Assembly: GCA_026706025.1 (NCBI GenBank)
Contig: JAPOZO010000067.1
Location: 1-33,049, forward strand
Direction: 5' to 3'
DNA from: Candidatus Poribacteria bacterium
GTDB taxonomy: Bacteria > Poribacteria > WGA-4E > WGA-3G
DNA: 33,049 nt
In this document: positions 1-6,962 of the stretch, in pieces
Numbering within the stretch: position 1 is the stretch's first letter
How the letters are laid out: each line of letters starts with the position of its first letter
Notes under the pieces: model-generated
Told to the model about the DNA's origin: nothing
Databases searched by the model: none
The model's input: the letters and a program-made list of their open reading frames with translations, nothing else
Program-made: the position numbers and the translations under genes

Positions 1-374
1 TGGTGCAAACCCTCGCTATCTTCGTAGTAGCCCGCAGCGCGCCCATCATTACCAAACGCATAGAAATACGTGTTTTGGGCACCAGGGAAATCGTAGGTCA
101 TAAAAACACCATCAATGAGGGTAAAGGCAACCATTTTTTCGCCATCCGCACTTTTCGTGTAGCCCGCATAATCCTCAAAATCGGAACTCGCCGTCAATGC
201 CAAAAAATCTATGCCCGGAACGTCGATCGTTTCAAATGTATAGTTCTCACTGGCGGATCCGACACCGGGTCCATCGCCAACTTGTGCAGCGGTGTTAATT
301 AGGAAAAGGGAATTGAGACATAAGAACAACGTAAATGTATAAAACAAAAAACTTTTCCTGATATGAGTAAACAT
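1..374 (-). CDS. Secreted HAF-repeat protein, copy A (partial, N-terminus only)
   Basis: This is the first 124 codons of a minus-strand gene that runs off the left edge. It starts with ATG at 372-374, with an AAAGG-type ribosome site just upstream. The product begins MFTHIRKSFLFYTFTLFLCL, a signal peptide ending near NTAAQ. It continues with YTFETIDVPGIDFLALTASS and the first HAF-type repeat, whose DFPG motif marks the repeat boundary. The sequence closely matches the starts of the three paralogues to the right, so the full gene is expected to be about 890 codons. No disruption is visible in the part present. HAF repeats are predicted extracellular propeller-like repeats; the ligand is unknown. 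Confidence 0.85.
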   Translation of the reverse strand, partial: MFTHIRKSFLFYTFTLFLCLNSLFLINTAAQVGDGPGVGSASENYTFETIDVPGIDFLALTASSDFEDYAGYTKSADGEKMVAFTLIDGVFMTYDFPGAQNTYFYAFGNDGRAAGYYEDSEGLH

Positions 375-536
375 AACGCAAACCTTTCTTATAGTATTTT
401 CTCCAAAAATAAAAAATAATGTGTCAAATACCCCTGTCTGAGGACGATGCTTGTTATTGAAGTATCGTACGTTTGCTTTCAGCAATACGTAAAAGAGAGG
501 AGTTAGGTATCCTTGTACATTTTAAAGATGTGAAAA
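375..536 (-). other. Conserved 5' leader of HAF copies A, B and C
   Basis: The roughly 160-base stretch between promoter and start codon of copy A is recognisably the same as the leaders of copy B (3401-3580) and copy C (6530-6694). Shared blocks on the minus strand include ACTTCAA, CCTCAG and an AT-rich stretch before the ribosome site. Copy D does not share it beyond the ribosome site. The leader has no convincing ORF. I could not match it to a known riboswitch. It may simply have been carried along in the duplicated unit, or it may hold a post-transcriptional control element. Confidence 0.55.
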
Positions 537-565
537 AGTATGTAACATTTTCTAAAAAAAGGCAA
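537..565 (-). promoter_or_regulatory. Sigma70-like promoter of HAF copy A
   Basis: Read on the minus strand: -35 TTGCCT (560-565), a 17-base spacer, -10 CATACT (537-542). The same pair with the same 17-base spacing occurs upstream of copies B and C. Transcription would start near 530, giving a leader of about 155 bases. Confidence 0.6.
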
Positions 566-696
566 GGAAAATTTCATCTGTTTTTTGTTTCCTTGGATAG
601 AATATCTAAATTCTAAGGATAAGCAGATTGTCGCTCACAGCAAGGGAGGAAATTCGGCAGGTTGGGTTTACACGTCTTTTTTTATGCTTAAAGAAA

Positions 697-729
697 TGTC
701 ACAGTTACGCCGATGGCATAACTGTGACA
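697..729 (-). terminator. Rho-independent terminator after HAF copy B
   Basis: A perfect 11-bp inverted repeat (TGTCACAGTTA, 11-base loop, TAACTGTGACA) lies just past the stop codon at 740-742. Read on the minus strand it is followed by TTTCTTT. A related but imperfect hairpin follows copy D at 6905-6937. Confidence 0.65.
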
Positions 730-739
730 CTTGTGGGTT

Positions 740-3400
740 CTACTTTACAATGACGAGCCGCCGTGTTTGTTGGAAAACTGGCGTTGTCAACTGATAAAAA
801 TAGATACCACTCGCAACACGTTCCCCAAGCGCATTCCGACCATCCCAATACGCAGCACGATCCCGACTGTTATAGAAGCCTGCGGATTGGAAACCGAGCG
901 AAAGTGTGCGAACCAACCGACCCCTTGTATCGTAAATAGATACTGACACAAGACTGTCTTCGGAAAGTTGATAGGGAATCCACGTCTCAGGGTTAAACGG
1001 ATTCGGGTAGTTCTGCAATAACAGATTCTGTGTGGGTTGACCAATGCTATCAAGGTTGACAGACAAAACGGCGTTTGATAGGTGCTCAGGGGTCACTTTG
1101 ACACTGAGGGTTTGTGATTCAAAGTTTCCATCGGGACCGATGACGCGTACTTCAAGCACGTCTCCAACTTGGACGACGCTCCGTCGCGTCAGATCGGCAG
1201 TTGCAGCAGCGAAGTAATCGCCTTGCACTGGAGCAGTGATCACGCTGTTGGTCCTGAGGTTCCGGACGATGATCTGATACCCGTCAAACGCTGATTTTCC
1301 TTGCAAGTGTCCACTGACAACAAACGCCCATGCTCCGTGTGCCTTGGATATGGCAGGTGCAGCAGCAGCCTCGGTTTGATTTGTCCATTGTGATCCGACG
1401 AAAGCAAAGTTGCGAGTCTGTGGCACATTGACGATATAGCCTTTGCCACCTTCAATTGGAAAACCGTCGTCGGGTGCACTGGGTGTCCACGCGACGAACT
1501 GCTGGTTTGCTGTATCCAGCGTGATGACGGTTGTCGCGCCTGTTATAGCGACCAGGCTCTTGGCAGTCATCGGTGTTGGTGCTGCTAAAGGCAAAGAAAG
1601 CATATTCAACCCTTTAGCCAGCGTGACGTTGAAGACGTTGCCAAATTGATCGCTTACTTCCTGGGTAACGGGTCTTGCGATAAAGCCATGCCTGCGTCCA
1701 TCGGCTGAGTCATAGTGCCCGACGATAGAGCCGTCCTGATTGATATTCCAGCCCTCCGTGCTAACGCTACCCGGATACTGAACTGGATGTAGCCCGTGCT
1801 GGAGTGAACCGACGTGGGTGCGCGGGACATCACCGATCCTCTTGGCTCTGCCAACGAGCGTCCCTACATCGTTGATACCGTGCACAAAAAAGTATTCAAA
1901 TTGTGCTGCGTTTGGAAGATCGAGAGATATAAACTTGCCATTTGCTTGACGCAGGTATGGATGATATAGTCCATCAGCATCTATGTAGCTGCCCACCATA
2001 CGACCGCTCGCATTCACAAAGTCAGCATAAGTTCCCGATGCCTCAGGAGCCTCAACGATTGTATCATCTGAGAAGCCACGGCGCACGCCGGAAGCATCTA
2101 TAAAATTACCGGTCAGTGCGCCGGTTGCGTCACTAATCCCGTATATCTCAGTTTGGACGGAACCGGGAAAATCGTATTGCCGCAATTCGCCATTTTCTAA
2201 GACGACACCATGAAACAGACCGTCGCTGTCTTGGTAGTGACCTGCGGCTTGTCCGTTGTTACCGAGTGCCTAGAAATGCGTTTTCTGTGAGCCGGGGAAA
2301 TCGTAGGTCATAAAAACGCCGTCAATGAGCGTGAAAGCGACTTCTTTTTCACCATCCGCACTCCGTGTGTAACCCGCGTAATCCTCAAAGTCGGAACTCG
2401 CCGTCACCGCTAAAAAGTCTACACTCGGGACATTAATGCTCTCAAAAGTATAGTTGAAGACAGACGGTGTAGCAGCGGGTTCCATATCAGTTTCTGTCGC
2501 GAGTCTGGCGATAAACCCGTGCCTGCGTCCATCGGGTGCGTCATAGTACCCGACAATAGAGCCGTCCTGATTAATATTGTAGCCCTCCGTGCTAACGCTG
2601 CCCGGTACTTCAAATCTCCGTAACCCCTCCTGAAATGTGCCGACAAGTGTTCCTGGGACACTATCCACCCGTTTAGTTCTGGCAACGACAGTTCTTGCAT
2701 CGTTAATACCATGGACAAAAAAGTATTCCAGATCTGCGGCTTGTGGAAGGTCAAGGGATACAAACCTGCCATTCGGGGTACGTATGTATGGATGATATAG
2801 ACCGTCAGCATCTACGTAGCTGCCCACCATACCGCCACTCGAATTCACAAAATCGGCATAAGTCTCCGTTGCGCCAGGTGCCTCAATGATTTCATCCGCT
2901 GAGAATCCACGGCGCACGCCAGAGGCATCTGTAAAATTACCCGTCAGGGCACCCGTGGCATCACTAATCCCATATATCTCGGTTTGGACGGAACCGGGAA
3001 AATCGTATTGGCGGAGCTCGCCGTTTTCCAAAACAATACCGTGAAACAGCCCGTCGCTGTCTTGGTAGTGTCCGGCAGCATTGCCATTATTACCGAGCGC
3101 AAAGAAATACGTGTTCTTTGAATCCGGGAAATCGTATGTCGTAAAAACGCCATCTATAAGTGTAAAGGCGATGTCTTTTTCTCCATCAGCACTTTTCGTG
3201 TAGCCAGCGTAATCCTCAAAGTCGCTACTCGCCGTCACCGCTAAGAACTCTACGTCCGGAACGTCGATCGTCTCGAATGTATAGTTGTCGCTGGCGAATT
3301 CAACAACTTGTGCAGGTGTGTTAATTAGGAAAAAGGAATTGAGGCACAAGAACAACGTGAAAGTGAAAAACAGAAAACTGGTTCTAATCTGAGTGTGCAT
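740..3400 (-). pseudogene. Secreted HAF-repeat protein, copy B, interrupted by one in-frame TAG
   Basis: One 887-codon reading frame starts with ATG at 3400 (ribosome site GAGAGG) and ends with TAG at 740-742. It is broken only by an internal TAG at 2270-2272 (codon 377). Both parts lie in the same frame. At the break, copy D reads YFYALGNNGQ where copy B reads HF-stop-ALGNNGQ, so one codon differs and nothing is missing. Modules in order: signal peptide to about residue 30; six HAF-type repeats; a second six-repeat block in which the stop falls; a domain with KGLNMLSLPLAAPTPMT; and a C-terminal FlgD-Ig or sorting-like module with NYPNPFNPETWIPYQL. The downstream part has no credible start or ribosome site. 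Alternatives are a sequencing error or a truncated 376-residue product. Confidence 0.85.
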
Positions 3401-3580
3401 AACAAAAACCTCTCTTAAAAAAAGTATTTTCTCGAAAAATAAAAATAATATATTAGATACCCCGTCCTGAGGGGTAATGCTTGTTGTTGAAGTCTCGCAG
3501 GTTTGTATTCAGTAACACAATAAAAGCGAGGACTGAAGTATTCTGTGTCCATTTAGAAAGACTATTTCAGAACGGCTTAA

Positions 3581-3609
3581 AGTATGTAATATTATTGAAA
3601 AAAAGGCAA
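3581..3609 (-). promoter_or_regulatory. Sigma70-like promoter of HAF copy B
   Basis: Minus strand -35 TTGCCT (3604-3609), 17-base spacer, -10 CATACT (3581-3586), matching the other copies. The spacer sequence differs from that of copy A (CAATAATATTA in place of AGAAAATGTTA) while both hexamers and the distance are kept. Confidence 0.6.
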
Positions 3610-3677
3610 GGAAAATCTTATCTGTTTTCTTGATTTCTTAGCAAGGGAAGTAATTCGGTGGGTTCGGATTTATACAT

Positions 3678-3840
3678 CTATTATCTATCCCTAATCTATT
3701 ATCTATCCCTAATCGGTAGGTTCGGTTAGGGGATTTAGTCTGGGAATAGACTGGATTTAGTCTGGGGTTAGACTAAATCCGTTCCTTGTATTACATTTCC
3801 ATTCCTTGTATTACATTCCGAACCTACCGGCCCTGGGGAC
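3678..3840. repeat. Nested short-repeat element between copies B and C
   Basis: A compact mosaic of repeats. CTATTATCTATCCCTAAT occurs twice in tandem (3678-3695, 3696-3713). GGTAGGTTCGG (3715-3725) is perfectly complementary to CCGAACCTACC (3818-3828) and brackets the rest. Inside are two copies of GGATTTAGTCT (3731-3741, 3753-3763). The second forms a perfect 11-bp hairpin with AGACTAAATCC (3770-3780). TTCCTTGTATTACATT occurs twice, 20 bases apart (3782-3797, 3802-3817). The outer arms followed by ACCGGCCCTGG resemble repeats near 6844 and 12659. No coding sense is visible. Confidence 0.75.
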
Positions 3841-3869
3841 CCAAGCAGTTATTTTTCTAAAATTGACAC

Positions 3870-6529
3870 CTATTTTACAATGACGAGTCGCCGTGTTTGT
3901 TGGAAGGCGGGGGTCGTCAACTGGTAAAAATAGATGCCACTGGCAACACGTTCCCCAAGCGCATTCCGACCATCCCAATACGCAGCACGACTCCGACTAT
4001 TATAGAAGCCAGCGGCTTGGAAACCGAGCGACAGTGTGCGGACCAACTGACCGGTTGTATCGTAAATGGAGACCGATACCAGACTGTCTTCGGAGAGTTG
4101 ATACGGAATCCACGTCTCAGGGTTAAACGGATTCGGATAGTTCTGCAGCAACAGATTCTGTGTCGGTTGACCGATGCCATCAAGACTGATGGACAAAACG
4201 GCGTTTGCCAAGTTCTCAGGCGTCACTTTGAAACTAAGGGTTTGTGATTCAGCATTCCCCTCCGGACCGATGACGCGTAACTCAATCACATCTCCAACTC
4301 GGACGACGTTCCGCCGCGTCAAATCGGCAGTTGCAGCAGCGAAGTAATCGCCTTGTACTGAGGTGGTTATCGTGCTGTTTGTTCTGAGATTCCGGACGAT
4401 GACTTGGTAGTTTCCGTCAAACGTGGATTTACCTTTCAAATGTCCGCTGACAACGAATGCCCACGCTTCTTGGGCAACCCCGCTGTCCCCCCTTATCAAG
4501 GGGGTAATGGCAGGTGCTGCAGCCGCCTCGGCTGGATTTGTCCAAGGTGCGCCGACGAATGCGAAGTTTCGAGTTTCCGGGACGTTGACGATATAGCCTC
4601 TGCCACCTTCAATAGGAAACCCGTCGTCGGGTGCACTGGGTGTCCAGGCAGTAAACTGTTGGCTTACTGTATCAAGGGTAATGATGGTTGTTGATCCTGT
4701 TATGGCTGCAAGTGACTTGGCAGTCATGGGAACTGGTGATGCCAAAGGCACAGAAATCATGTTTAAACCTTTATCCAACGTGACGGTGTAGGTGTTGCCA
4801 AAATGATCGCCCTCTGCTTTGGGAACGAGTCTGGCGATGAATCCGTGTCTGCGTCCATCTGCTGAGTCATAGTGCCCGACGACAGAGCCGTCCTCATTGA
4901 TATTCCAACCTTCCGTGCTAACAGCACCTGGAAACCGCAATTCTTTTAGATTGAGGGGGCTGCCGACATAGGTGCGCGGGACATCACCCGCCGCTTTCGC
5001 TCGACCAACGACAGTCCTTGCCCTGTTGAGACCGTGCAGAAAAAAGTATTCCAGATTTAGTGCGTTTGGAAGGTCAATGGATAGGAATCTGCCCACCGAA
5101 CTACGCATGTATGCATGATAGACTCCATCAGCATCTCTGTAGCTGCCCACGATATGCTTTGTCCAACTCACAAAATCGGCGTAAGTTTCCGGTGCTCCGG
5201 GAAACTCGACGATTGTCTCCCCTGAAAACCCGCGGCGAACACCAGAGGCATCTACAAAACTACCCGTCAGTGCCCCGTTGAATCACTATACCCATAGATC
5301 TCCGTTTCGACAGAATCAGGGAAATCGTATTGTCGCAACTCGCCATCTTCTAAGATAACCCCGTGAAAAAGACCGTCGCTATCCTTGTAGTGTCCGGCAG
5401 CGATCCCATTATTACCCAGTGCATAGAAATAGGTGCCGTGCGAGCCGGGGAAATCGTGGGTCGCAAAAACGCCATCAATGAGCGTAAAGGCGACATCTTT
5501 TTCACCATCAGGACCCCGCATGTTTCCGGCGTAATCAAAAAAGTCACTACTGGCAGTTACGGCTAAAAAATCTACGCCCGGGACATCAATACTCTCAAAC
5601 GTATAGCTGAGGTCAGGAGGTGGTCGCGGAACAGTCTCCTGTGCGGGTCTTGCGATAAATCCGTGTCTGCGTCCATCCGCTGTGTCGTAGTGTCCGACGA
5701 CAGAACCGTCCTGATTGACATTCCAGCCTTCCGTGCTAACGGCATCCGGAACCTTCAATTCTTGTAGCCTGAGGGGGTTGCCAACAAAGGTGAGCGGGAC
5801 ACCATCCGCCCCTTTCGCTCTGCCGACGGCAACCAGTGCATCGTTGATACCGTGCAGAAAAAAGTATTCCTGATTCGGTATTTCTGGAATATCGAGAGTT
5901 GCGAAACTACCTCCAGGTCCACGCAGGTATGCATGATATGTACCTTCAGCATCTACGTAGCTGCCCACGATATTGCCTAACCCGCTTACAAAATCGGCGT
6001 AAGTTTCCGATGCTCCGGGGAACTCAACGATTGTCTCCCCTGAGAACCCACGACGAATGCCGGACGCATCTGTAAAATTCCCTGTCAGTACCCCGGTTGA
6101 ATCACTATACCCATAGATTTCGGTTTGAACAGAGTTCGGGAAATCATATTGTCGCAACTCACCATTCTTCAAGATGACACCGTGGAAAAGACCGTCGCTA
6201 TCCTCGTAGTGCCCCGCAGCGAGTCCATTATTACCGAGTGCGTAGAAATAGGTGTTTTTCGAGCCGGGGAAATCGTGGGTGGTAAAAACGCCATCAATGA
6301 GGGTAAAGCCGACCATTTTTTCACCATCCGCACTTGGCGTGTTGCCTGCGTAATCCTCAAAGTCGCTACTTGCCGTCACCGCTAAGAAGTCTATACCTGG
6401 AACATCGATCGTCTCAAATGTATAGTTGGAGACCCCTTGTGCAGCGGCGTTCTTTAGGAAAAAGGAATTCAGACATAAAAACAACGTGAACGTGTAAAAC
6501 AAAAAACCTTTCCTGATATGAGTGAACAT
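3870..6529 (-). pseudogene. Secreted HAF-repeat protein, copy C, frameshifted by one base
   Basis: The gene starts with ATG at 6529 and runs open to a stop at 5267. The homology then continues in another frame from about 5280 to TAG at 3870-3872. The span is 2660 bases, exactly one short of the 2661-base copy B. The cause is visible: plus-strand CCCCGTTGAATCAC at 5273-5286 matches CCCCGGTTGAATCAC in the first half of the same gene (near 6091), so one G is missing at 5277. Layout as in copy D: signal peptide MFTHIRKGFLFYTFTLFLCL, two six-repeat HAF blocks, the KGLNMISVPLASPVPMT domain and the NYPNPFNPETWIPYQL end module. The downstream piece has no start of its own. The mutation looks recent because the rest is well conserved; a homopolymer sequencing error is the alternative. 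Confidence 0.85.
4471..4505. repeat. Palindromic insert inside copy C coding sequence
   Basis: The core CCCCCTT-ATC-AAGGGGG (4488-4504) is a perfect 7-bp stem. It sits where copy B has a shorter, unrelated sequence. It adds 24 bases (8 codons) and is read on the minus strand as TPLIRGDSGVAQE, keeping the frame. A near-identical insert lies in copy D. Confidence 0.7.
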
Positions 6530-6694
6530 AACTTAAACCTTTCTTATAGTATTCTCTCAGCAGATAAAAAATAATGGGTTAGATACTACGTCCTGAGGGT
6601 CAATACCTGTATTTGAAGTGTCGCAAGTTCGCGTTCATCAATACGGTAAAACCGAGGACTGTGATTACCTTATGTACATTTAAAAACACTGTAG

Positions 6695-6723
6695 AGTATG
6701 CAACATTTTCGTAAAAAAGGCAA
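6695..6723 (-). promoter_or_regulatory. Sigma70-like promoter of HAF copy C
   Basis: Minus strand -35 TTGCCT (6718-6723), 17-base spacer, -10 CATACT (6695-6700). The T-run after the -35 box is one base shorter than in copies A and B, but an extra base nearby restores 17. This points to selection on spacing. Confidence 0.6.
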
Positions 6724-6846
6724 GGAAAATTTCATCTATTTTCTTGGATTGGATATCTACACGTTGAGGATAAGCAGATTGTCGCTTACAAAAAAGGAGG
6801 GGTTCGGTGGGTTGGGATTTACACGTCTGCTGGCACTAAAAAGGTA

Positions 6847-6867
6847 GGCGCGGTTTGAAACCGCGCC
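6847..6867. repeat. Perfect palindrome GGCGCGGTTT-G-AAACCGCGCC
   Basis: Two 10-base arms around one base, within a GGTAGG...CGCCGG context. It resembles the bracketing repeat at 3715-3840 and the hairpin at 12659-12692. On the minus strand it is followed shortly by TTTTT, so it could also help to end transcription of copy D. Confidence 0.6.
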
Positions 6868-6904
6868 GGATCGTAAACAAAAACTTTTTTAGTCTTAAGA
6901 GGGA

Positions 6905-6937
6905 TATCACAGTTACACCGATAGTACAACTGTAATA
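6905..6937 (-). terminator. Hairpin downstream of HAF copy D
   Basis: Arms TATCACAGTT and AACTGTAATA pair with one mismatch, about 25 bases past the stop codon at 6963. It is clearly related to the perfect terminator hairpin after copy B but has no clean T-tract, so it may be a weakened terminator. Confidence 0.4.
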
Positions 6938-6962
6938 CCTGTCCGTTCTCTACGGATTGATT

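Noticed and set aside
375-536. Known riboswitch (cyclic di-GMP type) in the HAF leader
   Set aside because: The conserved core bases and tetraloop-receptor pattern of that class could not be found in any of the three leaders.
2185-2270. Separate gene starting at TTG 2185 for the second half of copy B
   Set aside because: The TTG is the internal Leu codon of the repeated ELRQYDF block, there is no ribosome site, and homology runs unbroken across the TAG.
2270-2272. TAG read as an amino acid (recoded stop)
   Set aside because: TAG is the natural end of copies B, C and D and of several other genes in the window, and no pyrrolysine-type signal is visible.
5060-5171. Separate gene starting at GTG 5171 for the second half of copy C
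   Set aside because: The GTG is the Val of an internal repeat, and homology to the other copies continues upstream in this frame to the deletion at 5277.
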